Shown: positions 1 through 11,644 of the stretch, piece by piece
Layout: each line of letters starts with the position of its first letter
Position numbering within the stretch: position 1 is the stretch's first letter
Assembly (NCBI GenBank): GCA_000708835.1
Contig: DF237449.1
Location: forward strand, 1-64,000
Direction: 5' to 3'
DNA from: Klebsormidium nitens
Taxonomy: Eukaryota > Streptophyta > Klebsormidiophyceae > Klebsormidiales > Klebsormidiaceae
DNA length: 64,000 bases
Program-made: the position numbers and the translations under genes
The notes under the pieces: model-generated
What the model was told of the DNA's origin: nothing
What the model saw: only the letters and a program-made list of their open reading frames with translations
Databases searched by the model: none

Positions 1-126
1 AGGGACTTGTCCAACAAGAGGACAGAAGTTGTCTTGAGCAGAAAGACAGCAATTTTTCTGAGCTGCGCCATCGCTTGAGAACGCCTGCCTTCATGGTTTC
101 CGCACATGAAAGCTAACCGTGTATAG

Positions 127-1656
127 TTATCCTGCCAGCTCCCTGCATATAGCTGGCCAACCATCACATTGCAGCACCGGGCGCGGCAGTATCGCTGGGC
201 TGGGAACCACCTCGTACGGCGGATGGAGGGGGGTGGTGAGCGAGTGGTGCCTCGGGTGGGGGAGCGGGAGCGTCTCATCCGAGACGTGCACGAGCGCGCA
301 GGGCACTTCGGGGTGAAGAAGACCCTTTCCCTGCTGGCTCCCCACTACTGGTGGTTGGGATTGGCTACGGACGTCGCGCAGGTGGTGCGCGGCTGTGAGG
401 CGTGTGATCGGGTAAAGGCGGCCTTCAACGTCAAGCACCCGACGCTGCAGCCACTGCCGATCAAAGGGCTGTTTTACAGGTGGGGCCTGGATTTTGCTGG
501 GCCTTTGCCCAAGTCCAGCAGAGGCCAGCAGTATGTGCTGGTCATGGTCGAGCATTTCAGCAAGACCATAATCCTGGCGCCCACCCAAGACAAGGAGCCG
601 GGCACGGTGGCGGGGGTGTTTACCCGCGAGGTCTTGACCCGGTTTGGAGCGTGCGCGGAGGTGGTCACGGACAGGGGTGGGGAGTTCGGGGGCGAATTCC
701 AAGCATGCCTGGATGCGGCCCTGATCGACCACAGGGCGACGTCGGCCTACCATCCGCAGGCCAATGGGTTGAACGAGCGGGTCGTGGGGTTGGTGAAGCG
801 GGCTTTGCGCAAGTGGTGTCTGGGGCATGCAGCAGAGGAGTGGGACGTCTACCTGCCGTGGGTGGCCATGGGCTACAACTTCAGCGCGCAGGCGTCCCTG
901 GCTGGCTTCTCCCCTTACCAGATCCTGTTTGGCAGGGACCCGGTGGTCCCTGGGGCAATCAAGGTGGCGCTGGAGGAGCCGTTGGACTTGGACCACCCAG
1001 AACGGCTGAAGGCGCTGGTGGCGCAGCGGGCGGCGCTGTTCCGAAGGTGGATGCCCATGGCGATGGGAAACCTTCAGATTGCACAGCACCGCGACACGCT
1101 GCGGTACGCGAAGACGCGCAGCGGGGCTTGGAAGCCGCAGCTGATCCAGTACGGGGTGGGTGATTACGTTTACCTCCAGCGTGAGATGCTGGACACGCTG
1201 GACATCCGGGCGGGAGAGCGCATCCTGCGCATGCGGTCGGTGGAGGCAAACGGCGTGCTGGAGCTGGAGGGGTCGGATGCGAGGACAGTGCGGGTGCACG
1301 TGGAGAGGTGTGCCCCGTGCCACCGCCCCGACGTGGACGGGAGGTTGGACCCGCGGGCGGCAGTGCCGTCCCCAGACTTTGCGTGCACACGGTGTAAGAA
1401 GGCGACCGGGGCTGCGCGGATGCTCTTGTGTGACGGATGCGGGGCGGGGTGGCACTTGGAGTGCCTTGATCAGCCCCTGTCGGCAGTCCCGGAGGGGGAC
1501 TGGTATTGCGGCCGGTGCAGGACAGCTCAGGACTTGCTGGCGCGGGAGTCTGCGGCGCCGTGGGTGGGCCCTGCTGAGCGGGCGCGCGCACAGGGCCCAG
1601 GAGGGGATAGTGCGGCAGCATGCTATTGGCTGTATTTATGGTGTCGAGATGCCTAG
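127..1656 (+). CDS. Ty3/gypsy-type retrotransposon integrase with C-terminal PHD finger (partial pol)
   Basis: This is the 3' part of a retrotransposon pol polyprotein, the integrase that inserts element cDNA into the host genome. The frame is open from 127 to a stop ending at 1656, with no convincing ATG, so the upstream protease/RT/RNase H part is missing, out of frame or left of the window. Seen in order: an HHCC zinc-binding region (HERAGHFGVKKT, then CEACDRVK); the catalytic core with D in WGLDFAGPLP, D in VVTDRGGEF and E in YHPQANGLNERV (the DDE triad); a C-terminal domain after the core; then a C4HC3 PHD finger beginning FACTRCKK, with CDGCGAGWHLEC and WYCGRC. PHD fingers bind histone tails, so a role in chromatin-targeted insertion is plausible but inferred. 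The large antisense frame here is a shadow of this gene. Confidence 0.9.
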   Translation, partial: LSCQLPAYSWPTITLQHRARQYRWAGNHLVRRMEGGGERVVPRVGERERLIRDVHERAGHFGVKKTLSLLAPHYWWLGLATDVAQVVRGCEACDRVKAAFNVKHPTLQPLPIKGLFYRWGLDFAGPLPKSSRGQQYVLVMVEHFSKTIILAPTQDKEPGTVAGVFTREVLTRFGACAEVVTDRGGEFGGEFQACLDAALIDHRATSAYHPQANGLNERVVGLVKRALRKWCLGHAAEEWDVYLPWVAMGYNFSAQASLAGFSPYQILFGRDPVVPGAIKVALEEPLDLDHPERLKALVAQRAALFRRWMPMAMGNLQIAQHRDTLRYAKTRSGAWKPQLIQYGVGDYVYLQREMLDTLDIRAGERILRMRSVEANGVLELEGSDARTVRVHVERCAPCHRPDVDGRLDPRAAVPSPDFACTRCKKATGAARMLLCDGCGAGWHLECLDQPLSAVPEGDWYCGRCRTAQDLLARESAAPWVGPAERARAQGPGGDSAAACYWLYLWCRDA

Positions 1657-1679
1657 GCAAGAGACGTATTGAGGCGACA
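1607..1679 (+). repeat. 73-bp perfect direct repeat, copy 1
   Basis: Bases 1607-1679 recur identically at 2021-2093, 414 bp downstream. This copy overlaps the last codons of the integrase frame and continues past its stop. The unit runs from ATAGTGCGGCAGC to GAGGCGACA. It may mark a degraded LTR or a tandem duplication at the 3' end of the retroelement. Confidence 0.9.
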
Positions 1680-2020
1680 GCTGTCATGCCAGATTGTGTC
1701 GCAAGCGATTCGTATCCGATCTAGTTATTGACCCATGAATTAATTTGGTAGACATATGCCAGTAGTGCAGGCAGTGAGCCAGGCCTAGGCTAGGAGTGCA
1801 GGCAAGAGTGACATGTGAAAGAATGAAGCTGAAGCTTCATTCTTTCTTCTGTTCAATCCAAGGCTGTAAGTAAGGGCGATACTGCGGGATGCTCTTGACA
1901 GCTCATCGGTGGCCTGAAGGAAAGTTTCATGTAAGCATGGTGTATGCGGAGTGTTATTGTGTACCCCAGTCACACCCATGATCCTTCTGTGATGCGTGGA
2001 ATGCGGCGCAAGTCATTCAC

Positions 2021-2093
2021 ATAGTGCGGCAGCATGCTATTGGCTGTATTTATGGTGTCGAGATGCCTAGGCAAGAGACGTATTGAGGCGACA
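2021..2093 (+). repeat. 73-bp perfect direct repeat, copy 2
   Basis: Second identical copy of 1607-1679. The 341 bp between the copies hold no gene I can support. No clear TG..CA LTR ends or target-site duplication could be fixed by eye. Confidence 0.9.
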
Positions 2094-3467
2094 CTAGTAG
2101 CAGCGCTCTGAGTCTTCATGATTGCGTATATATCATGTTAATGATCCGATCGAGCTACTTTAGAAGGTCACAGCCGTTCTACTAATTCACAATATTTAGA
2201 ATGAGGAATTCACATGGGACTTGAAACTTACAGACTGCACCGATCGTGCAATGGTCCGATCCGATCGCGCGCTATCCGATAAGTTGACCCGCAGGGCACT
2301 GCTTAGCTATTGGTCGATCGCGTTCATACATACGCGCGCATGCTCAGGTCAATGGCACATGGCACAATTAATTGCATTGAACCCATCATTTTCATGCATG
2401 AGCCATGGAACGCCCGTATGATGCCACGCGTGGTCATGGCACGACAGTGACCATCATTACCAAATATTGGCAGGCTAAGCTCATTCAAACAATCATGACC
2501 GGCTCTGGCAACATCTATCAGGCTTGGCTCAGAGGCAGATCACTAATTCATTACTTGTCTTTCAATGTGCACTGCAACCGTCGGCGCGCAATAATGATAC
2601 ACGATTGATGCTAAGCTATTATTGTCGGCCCTCTATAACTCACTAAGCACTTATCTGGACGTGACAAGAGGTTCAGTGCCTACTTGCGGACATGCAAGCT
2701 AGAAAGGTTATCAGGTTATTGAAAGTTCACCTACCAGCCTCATAAGGGAGCAACTATTACGCATGCATGCAATGTACAGTTCTATGTCTGCTGTCAGTCG
2801 TTCTTGTTCTGAGTTTTTGGTCGTCAGGTCTGCAAATGACGCTGAAACTTCGGCGCCCAGTGCTTGGAATAATTTAACGTGGCGTACTTGCGTGCTCCAT
2901 CGTTTCATGTGACAATTAGCGGTGAGCTTTAGCCTCCTGTACGTGCTTGGATTCTCTTGATTTGATACCCCTTCAAGTCCCAACACGTCTCCTACAAAGC
3001 AACAACCAATCTGGAAGCAAGCCTGCTTGTCATGGGCATTGTCACAACCCAGCACCGACTAGGGTTTTAGTGGAGTTATGGCGAGGGGCTCAAGTGAACC
3101 TTGAGATCTATGGAAGGCCGCATACATAGCCGACGGCAACTTGATTATCTTCCGTAGAAGCTGACCGCACTGCATAAGGACGCTGCATCTTGTTGCCGGC
3201 TGCTGCAAAGAAGGAAAACGGTCTTTTGAAGCTGCGGCAGGATTCGGGGCCACAGATACACGTTACGAGACTTGCGCTTGGACTCCATGCCCAACCAGCG
3301 ATTCGCATTAACCGGAAAGGCGCAATCTGTGACTCTAAGCTCAAGCAACGAGGCCCTCTCTCTCCTTGCGAAATGAGGAAGCAGCCGATGTCCACCGGTA
3401 AGAGGAGACACTTACCCGAATTTCGCACTCAGCGCCACTTCGCCGTTGCCCAGCGAATCAACGCTCA
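2094..3467. other. Non-coding stretch between retroelement remnant and NFD4-like gene
   Basis: I see no supportable gene. The part nearest 3467 should hold the 3' UTR of the minus-strand transporter gene that ends at 3468. The short open frames here lack splice-consistent neighbours and recognisable motifs. Confidence 0.5.
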
Positions 3468-6400
3468 TCAGTACTCCCCCACTTCGGACGCTTTTATACG
3501 CAGTCTGTACAGGTCCCGCGTCCGCACGACGAGGGCGAGTCCGCAAGCGGCCCCCCCGGCGCAAACGAAGGCCAGCAAAAGCAGTGCTAGCTGAAAGCAG
3601 GTTGCGCCTTGGCAGGAGTGTTCGGATCCTAGCGGGGGGTCAATCTGCGACGCGTGCTGAATTGCGGCTTCTCTATCGTACAGGGTGCCCGTTAGCCACG
3701 TGGAGAAAAAGTAGGCGGAGACTGGGGCGGCAACCCTGTAAGAAGAGAAAGCTTGACTTGCATAAGTCCGTCATGAGCAAATTTTCATCCGAACTCTGCC
3801 CTACCTCAAGATGAATACTTTGGGCACTTTGAACTGTGCCGAAAGCTGGCGTTGTTCCCTCACGGGTACTAAATCACTGTAAAACAGCGTTGCCGATTCT
3901 CAAACAATTACGTCATCTGTACTGAACCCGTCACAGGGCTCTCAATCGCAAAGGTACGTTGGCATCACTGCTCTTGTCGTGTATCAAACGAGTGCAAACG
4001 AGTGCCAGAGGGTCCGCTACGGACCGAGGTCGGTGTTCTTTCACGCGAATCGGGGCCTCCGACTGCTTCACGCTCAAGAAAGTTAATTTCTGCAACGAGC
4101 GGGGCTTTGAGCAGAGACGCACTGACTTTCTGCTGGGAAAGCAGAATAATCATGGCCAAAACACCGGAGGAGGGAGACCAGATCCCACACTGAAAAGCGC
4201 CGAGGTGGATCGCTCACGTGATGGTGTTGTATGTCGCCCCGTAGTGCTGGAGCCCAAACAGCTCTGACGTCAGCACCGGCATGAGCGCCCAATGAGCGCC
4301 TATGGAAAGGCCCACCAGAACCGACCCCACGTATAATGAGTAGACCGCTGCAAATAGAATCACGAATGTTCAGCTTGATGGGAATTCTCGGAGAAGGGGC
4401 CCAAGTCCGCAGAATCTGGTTAATGCAAACGCTTTCTGGAGCCTCACGGAACATGTCCCAAGCATTCTGACGGCGAATCTTACCGACGGCCTGACTCCTA
4501 AAGAGCTAGCCTTGACAATATTAGCCTCACAGGAGAAACTACAACTTGGCACATTCATTGCAAACGCGTACCGAGCATCTCGATGAAGGTTTCGGATCAG
4601 ATTCTAAGAGTTTCTCTCCGCTTCTCGAGCGGACAAGGCGCCTATAGGTAACGTTCAGCAGCAATCGCTCAGAACTTAACCTCTTGCATAGAACGAAGTC
4701 CGAAGGTCCACATGCAGGCGGGCACCAGCAGACTCGGACCACTTTGGACAGGAGCTTCATGTGGGCGAATCTAGTCTGGCAAATCCATGTACGGGAGCTT
4801 CAGCAGAGCCGCTTTATCTCAGTTTCGAATGAAGCCCATGATGGTAATGGAAATGCCAATTGTGAACCTTGATGCCCCGAAGATTACACTTTTTTGTGGC
4901 TTACCGCCTGTTGCCAGGAGCAGGAGTGCCAAGCCCATAAGCGATGTGAAGACAGCGGCGGCGATCGGCCGGGGATAGCCCGCCCGAACAATGCATTCAG
5001 ATGAGTACCTGTGCAGTTGTATTGCAGTAACGTCAGATGGTACCAGATGACCTACCCGCGCATCTTGGTGCCTACTGAAAATGATTTTACGCAAATAAGA
5101 ATGCTCAGGATGACATCCGCGGCCGCTTGACGCGCCAGAAATCAAAAGAGAGGCAACAGGCTATGACCTTGCGTGTATTGCTCTGTCGCACAAAGGTGAG
5201 CCCCGCACCTCAACCACGCACTTCCATACTCCGACCTGCCCTCACGACTCGCGCTGACATGCGGCAAGCAGTGCGACATCTTCTTCGCCCATAAGAAAAC
5301 GTTGCACCCCAAAATAACGAAACATTCTTGAGGAAGATCATAGTGAGCCGAGGTACAGAAAGCGTCAACTGAAACACAATTTTCGCAACTGCACCGCACC
5401 CCTTCCCACGCAAGAACTCCCTGACGTAACCCAGCCGTCTCAGTCGAATCACCTCAGCATACCTTTGTTGAGATAGAAGTACAAAATCCTCACCCGGCCA
5501 GAAGGCGCCCGAGACAGTTCCAGATGCTGAAGAGCGAGATGAAGGACGAGATGCGCGCGTTCCCAAACGAGCGCGCAATCTGCCCGAAGTTGTTGATGAT
5601 CGTCAAGCCGCTTCCCGTGCCAGCTGCAATGATGGCGGCCAACAGCCTGGAAAATGGTGGGCGGGTTTGATAGTCGGGTCAAGTGGAGGGTTAGCGATAA
5701 CCTGATTGGTCCAGGAAGTAGCTGAGAACTAGAAGTAAAGCTGAGGTATAAGATTGAAAAGGAGGGTCAAGCGGTCATGATGAGTTGGAAGGAGAGCGAG
5801 CAAAGGGTAAAGAATCAGCTTGCAAAAGGTGGGTGGGTATACTAATCGGGTCAAGTCGAGGGCTAGCGGTAAACCAAAGGGTCCAGGAACTAGCTGAGAA
5901 CTGGAAAGCAAGCTGAGGTCAAGATTGAAAAGGAGGGTCAGGCGGTTATGATAAGATTGAAAGGGAGCGAGCGAAGGGTTCAGAATCCGCTTGCAAAGGG
6001 CCTGGCTCTTCATACGGCGGGTTTCCAAGAAGGTTGACTTGCAGAGCCCGTTGATACGAACAAGGTTAAGAGGTAGGTTTGAAGGTAGCCTATTTAGAAA
6101 GTCGACATTCAGTTTTGAGAGGTTGTCGTCGCAACACTTCGCATCCAGTGAATATCATTTGGGCCAGCCTCGTACCCGGCCGCTCGAACTCGATCCAAGC
6201 ATTGCACTTTTGCTTTAAAAGCCAACCGTTCCAACTTTCTAAGAAGTGGGGTCGTATGCAAAGGGGCGAACTGAGAGGCGTGCCCTTTCCGGCGACCGAT
6301 GTGTACGGATACAGCAGCTTCGGTCGCTGCACGAAGGCGCCACGAAGCCGGACGGCTCCTTCAATCGACACTGTTAGAGCGCAACTTTGACTAATCGTGC

Positions 6401-9400
6401 CGTCAGAACCCTTTTAGATGGCGACAACTGTACAGGGAAACCCCGCGTTCGGTAGGAGCGTATTCTCACCAGAAGTTTGCTGTCTGCACGCTCTCGCACA
6501 AAGTCAGCTCCGGCATCTCGGTGTGAATGGGCTCCTCCTGCAGCAGCTTGCTGCCGTCCTCGTTGTCCGGATCGGGCGAGACCATTTCGGTAGCGTCCGA
6601 TTCCATGGCGGCCCGCTCATATTCCCGACGTCCAATAAACTGGGGAAGGAAGCAACAAAAAGCGAAGGTGAAGACAAAAACCATAAAGAAAGTAGCCAGA
6701 GCGGAACGTGAATAGCCGCACCTTTCAGGGAAACGAAGGAGAAGACGGCTGTTGCAAGTGCACAATGCAGGTACACGACCAGGAAGATTGTGTGTGAGGG
6801 CGACACACTCTTGACATGAATGTTCATATTCCGACAGGTTGCCCAGAAAAGCAGTGGGTGCCTTCCTTCAATGTTGCGGCCCTCGTTCTCTTCAGCGAAA
6901 CCAGAGTGTGACGTAAGAAGCGTCTCCAGGCAACTTTTTACCTTCTCAATTATGCGGCAAGCAACGAACACCTTGCTCAGGTCGCCGGTTGAAATTCGTC
7001 ACCTTCCGAATTTACCCTATCTTCAGTCTTCCATACGGTTGGCCGCTTCTTGTATGCTTGGTACAGGCCAATTTTGCATAAAGCATAAATCGTTCCACAA
7101 GAATCTGTTAGCAAGGCGTCTCACCGGCATCCCAAGTGGTAGGAAAAGGATGGCGATCATGACGGTGGTCAGCACCCGCTGAGTGCCCACCCCCAACACA
7201 AACGCTTCCTGCACAGATGAACGAACTGTAAGCATAGGCGTGCAGACTAGGACGGCGACAGCACGAGAGTGCTGATGAGCCTTGGAGCTTTCCATACTAA
7301 CAGATACGGATCTTAGCCACCTTTCAATGGCGCTCCCGTGACACCAGAACTCGGATGCGGGCGCTTGAGGCTGAACTACAGAGAAGGTACTCTAAGCTGT
7401 CGCTCAGTGGTGGCTGACTGGAGCAAAAATCACGAGGATCCAGGATATAAGACTGCAAAAGGGACTCACCGAAAGAATAATGGTGACGAAGAGGTACCCC
7501 GCCAGAAGAAGAATGATGTACTGCAGGAACATAAACAAGTCAACTCTATGCCGGCATCTCGTCTCACCAAACACGGTTTTGACTTTTTGACAGTCATTTT
7601 TTGGCAAACTGTGCTTTAGCCTCGCAATTGCAGGATAAGTTCCAACTCTAGCCGGGTGAATCAAATGTTTTGAAGGGTGTTGGGCAAACGGACGAATCGA
7701 AGAGATTGGGTTGCGGTGCCAAGAACCACCTGGCTGGCGCTTTCTATCTTGGACTTGGCGAGGTTTCTTGTGTCGACCAGACAGAGGTCATCCGCAGTGC
7801 TTCACAACCGCAGACGGCCCGAAGACCTGGTTATTTGGTAATATCACCAGTGCATCGTTGCACGAACCCCACTATAGCGAATCAACTGTCGTGAAGACTC
7901 GAGCAAACCGCCATGGAAAGCAAGGTAGGCGAGGAATGGACACCGAATGGCAATGAGCGGAAACCAAGCGAAGAGCGAAAGGCGGGGAAGTTCTCACATA
8001 CGACCACCGAAACCGTTTCGCGATGTCGTGCGGATCCGTGTCCTGCTTGTTGGGGTACGGTTTGATGAAGGCCATGACGGCGGTTAGCAAGACAAACGGC
8101 CCCACTGCTTGCAACAGGATGAAGCGGCTGGGGTAGCCGTCGAAGAAGCTCGTGTAGACCTGCGGCACAAGCGAGCACACAAAAAACAAATTGCATTTAA
8201 CCTGGACAGTATTCAAGGCAAGAGAGGAGCCGAGGCCAAGAACACAAAAGAGCCTTTTTCGACGAGTGCGATTGAAGTAGTCCGAATTTGTTTTCGAAGA
8301 AGCGAGCAGGCATGGTCTTAAAAAAACTACTCCAAAAGACCGGGAGAACTGAAAACCTTGGCTCATATCTCCAATACGCCACGTAAATGATCGTGGGATC
8401 AGCAGCTGGCAGGTTGCTTGTGGAGACTGTGCGTTACTGGAGTTCTGAAGGAAAACCACGCTGGAGATTTAGTCTTGATTAAAGCTTAAGCAGACCAAGG
8501 GGCTGAAACACCCAAACACTGCTCGTTCAACACAGCAGCCCTGATGCGAAGGCGACCTCAGAAAGACGAAGATGTGGGTTGTGATCTTCACGAGCGATCA
8601 CTTCAAATTGACTCTTGATCACAGACACATGAAACTGTGCTACCCGCAAAAAAATCGGCCCGGCTTACTCGTGCAAACATTGCGGTGCTCAATCCGAGGT
8701 ACGCCTTCAGTAGCCCGACAACGTAGCCCCGCTCCAAAGGGAAAGTCTGCATGCTGGAAAACAATGCGTGGTGATGTCAGCATAAACCCGACCACATGGC
8801 CCGCTCTGAGGGGAAGGTCTGCATGCTGGGAACTGCTTAATAGTGACATCAGCGATAACAACCAAAGGACTTTGGAAAGGATGATGCAGCTTATGCGGTC
8901 GTAAGTGGAGGGCAGAATGATGAAAGCCAGTACGGATGCCTAAGGGGTTTGAAAGGAGCACGAAATACAGGATGAGAATCGAGTCGCTCAAGGATCCGGC
9001 CATTGGCTCGGCCCGGAGAAAGTACTCTCAAATCTCAGAACTCGAGTGTTGTCAACCGTCGTATCAAATGTGCAGAGAAGAAGAAGAGAGGATCTTTTGA
9101 GACGGTAAAGCAGCAAGTCTTCACTGGTCTCTTCAATACTCTCGTGCTGTATTCGGCTCAGTCACAGGTCTGCTGAAAAGATTCAACAGCAGGGGGACGA
9201 AATCATGTTGGGCAGTTCGGAAACCGTCACAAGGACTATTGGGAAGTCCTGCCAACGAAGAATCCCAATCAGCGGACTCAAAAAACGTTTCTGTAAGCGC
9301 CACTTTGCGAAATGTTCCAGTGCAGGAAAAGCAAGCATTGGCCAACTTGTCCATGTGGACCTCAACTAAGTAAAGACCCTACATCTCAGTTGACGTTCTG

Positions 9401-10695
9401 AGAGAGTCTCAGCGCTTACTTGGTGACCATGATGGCAGTTGACACCCAGGGCTCCCCGTTTGAGCCGACCACCATAAATGCGCAGACCATCAAGTAAGGG
9501 GGTGTGATCACCTTCAGGCTCGTCAGCCATATCTGCACGAGGGATCCAACATTTGGTCGTCCCAAAGTGCATGCGGACTCAGCGAATGTATCCTTTGCTG
9601 CTCTAAGCTCCGACATTTACTTTCTGTCTAGATCAAAGCAACCACTGACATTTGTCATTGGCTCACAGGCTTCGTTAGATACACAGATAACCTCCAGAAC
9701 AAAGGGTGAGGCAACTCCTACTCACCCCCAGATAGCCTGCCAAATTGAAGCTGGCACCGATCAGGACAGAGACCCAAGGGGGATAGAAGTTGTAGAGCAG
9801 TCCTGTTAGAATACCGTAACCCCCTCCAAAGTCCTTGCTAGATCCGAGCCCGTCGATTTGGGTCTGCGACCAGTTCAGCGTCTCTTTGAGATGCTCAGAG
9901 TAGACCGAAAAAGAATAGGTGAGACCTGAACATGCCTGCAGAAAGAGAAGAATCTGATTTGTCAGTCAGTCTGCGCCGTGAGAGTGTTGAGTTTCTTTTG
10001 AGTGGTGGAATGGGGAACTTTCTTTCTCAAAAGCACATTGAAAGTTCCAAAGAACTGCTGGGAAAAGGGACCTGTTTGGACGTGTATATTTTTCAAGAGA
10101 AACTTGCCGCAAGGCTTGAGATGCTTTCATAAAAGTTCTGATACCGTCCAGACTTCTTTAGAGGATAACTGCTACCGTCCGGAATTGCTCTGATTCACAG
10201 GCTTGATACGAACATCAATGCTCCACCCAAGAGAAATGCGGGCTCTCATACATTTTCCCAGTATGGTTTAGAGTGATGTACCTTGCGTGTACCATGCTGA
10301 AAGAGCGCAGCTTTTGATACGACGGTCAGACTCAGCTCACGCTTTGCATCTAGACTGTCTGGTATAAGCACCTGAGAACAGCATTCAACGGCAAAAGCTT
10401 ACACCACCAACAGTCTTCATGCCGGATGACACTCCATGTTATAAGATCTGTCAGAGTATGAGACGAACCTGAGGTCTTAGAATTAATGCACACTGAAGCA
10501 GAATGTGGTGGTTGAAAGCGTGCTTCTGAAGCAAATGAGCTCTTCATCAAGAGTCTTTCGAAAGAAGTCAAAGCTAAGGTTTTTTTGCTCAGGTCAGCAC
10601 CTCACCGCAGCATAAATTGCAGCAGCCAAGCCCAGCCATTCATTGTCCTTGAGCGTCCGTTGGTGCTTTTCTGACGCTACTGAAAAACTTTGCAT
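3468..10695 (-). CDS. Nodulin-like / NFD4-type MFS membrane protein, 12 exons, 539 aa
   Basis: Predicted polytopic membrane transporter of the major-facilitator-like Nodulin-like/NUCLEAR FUSION DEFECTIVE 4 family; substrate unknown. Coding exons on the minus strand: 10695-10606, 9935-9726, 9532-9420, 8753-8669, 8159-7998, 7520-7470, 7208-7125, 6639-6470, 5646-5494, 5008-4905, 4347-4218, 3735-3468. All join in phase with GT..AG borders. Family signatures: NEWLGLAAAIYAA then ACSGLTYSFSVYSEHL (residues about 18-46), FKDLG-like SSKDFGGGYG, the RGYVVGLLKAYLGLS segment (about 146-160), NNFGQIARSFG and SIWNCLGRLLAG in the second half (about 340-373), and AHWALMPVLTSELFGL (about 426-441). The acidic cytosolic loop at about 266-315 separates two hydrophobic halves, as in the family. 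The length fits the family (about 500-600 aa). The start ATG at 10695 is the only near upstream methionine in frame; the N-terminus is the least certain part. Confidence 0.9.
5647..6000 (-). repeat. ~172-bp tandem repeat abutting the exon 9 acceptor of the NFD4-like gene
   Basis: Within intron 8 a unit containing GGGTCAAG(T), a GTCCAGGAA segment, AGCTGAGAACT and TTGAAAAGGAGGGTCA occurs at about 5670-5840 and again at about 5842-6000, with a partial third copy of its edge (GCTTGCAAAGGG near 5989). GGGTCAAG starts at 5676 and 5848, giving a period of 172 bp. On the gene's strand each unit ends in a pyrimidine-rich stretch resembling the real 3' splice site at 5646/5647. Confidence 0.8.
8710..8853 (-). 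repeat. 72-bp tandem duplication spanning the exon 4 splice acceptor of the NFD4-like gene
   Basis: Two adjacent 72-bp copies (8782-8853 and 8710-8781). Each holds, on the minus strand, GCTGA..TCAC, a pyrimidine tract, the acceptor CCAG followed by CATGCAGAC(C/T)TTCCC, and a GAGCGGG...GTCGGG segment. The downstream copy is the real start of exon 4 (8753). The upstream copy offers a second acceptor at 8825 that would be in phase but reads into TGA before the next copy. Confidence 0.9.
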
Positions 10696-11644
10696 GATTG
10701 AAATGGGACTCTCTGATATGATCAAGAAATGGTGGCTCAGCAAGTGTGCGATGCAATCAAAGCGCGCTGCCTTAGTAGCGATAATCGGCTCCTACGTTGC
10801 TGCAACATGTTGCCATACCAATGGGTTTGAATCCAGTGGAGCCAGCTCTGAATGTGTGTCCTGTGCACTAAGCGAGTGCGGAGTCGAGGAGGGGCCCTCA
10901 TTCACAGTCAGTGAGACGATCAACTGCGACCTTATCAAATCCGCTTGTAGACACTCAGAACTCCTTGGACCCTAGGCTTCGCTGCGCATGACACTGGCTG
11001 TCCTGCCTACCACCCTGCTCAATGCTGCCATGCACCTAGCTAGACTAGAGTCTGCGTTTGGAGAAAACGACCTTCCTTCACCTTCCCTCCACCTCGAACT
11101 TGGAAGTTGCATCCCCCTTCCTCAGTCAGGAACTTCAAACTGGATCTTGTCCGAACCATTCCTTAATTCGCGCGCCAGGTGCATGAGAAACCGGCGTGCC
11201 TCGGCCTTCAAAATGGCAGACCAAAACCAAATTTGAAGGAAAACCGGCAGAACGTAGTGCATGAACGGTACTCGTTAACGATAACCTGTTGACCAAACCT
11301 GCAAACACAATGCAATGTGCAATGCCAGCATTGACCAAGGACTCCAGCTAGAGCTTGATGAGGAGGGCGCCTGATTACTCACAGGTACCTGGCCTGAGGA
11401 CTCAAAGCAAGCTTGCTTGTTCAGAAGGCAAGGGTTGCAGCTTCATGTGATGTGTGATGTTGGTAAAGCAAGCGAACGTTTCAGACCTGGTGAGACTAAC
11501 TTGTTTCGAAGGGCTGGGGAACGGTGTCTAATCTTAAGAAGCAGCTCCTCGTGCAACTTCGCGAATGCAGGAGCCAAGCGGGTCGGTTATGTTAGGTGGA
11601 AGTAGAAGATAGAAAATCGAAAAATATTGTGCTCAATTGAGGAT
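10696..11644. other. Intergenic region, no gene seen
   Basis: Lies between the 5' end of the minus-strand transporter gene and the start of the plus-strand small membrane protein, so it should hold two divergent promoters. No TATA box or other element could be assigned by eye, and the short frames lack family motifs. Confidence 0.5.

Noticed and set aside
127-1455. 442-codon open frame on the minus strand
   Set aside because: It is the shadow of the integrase gene; GC-rich codon bias opens the antisense frame, and it has no domain.
9133-9365. Minus-strand frame considered as exon 4 of the NFD4-like gene
   Set aside because: It breaks phase and lacks the family segment; the exon at 8753-8669 fits both phase and motif.
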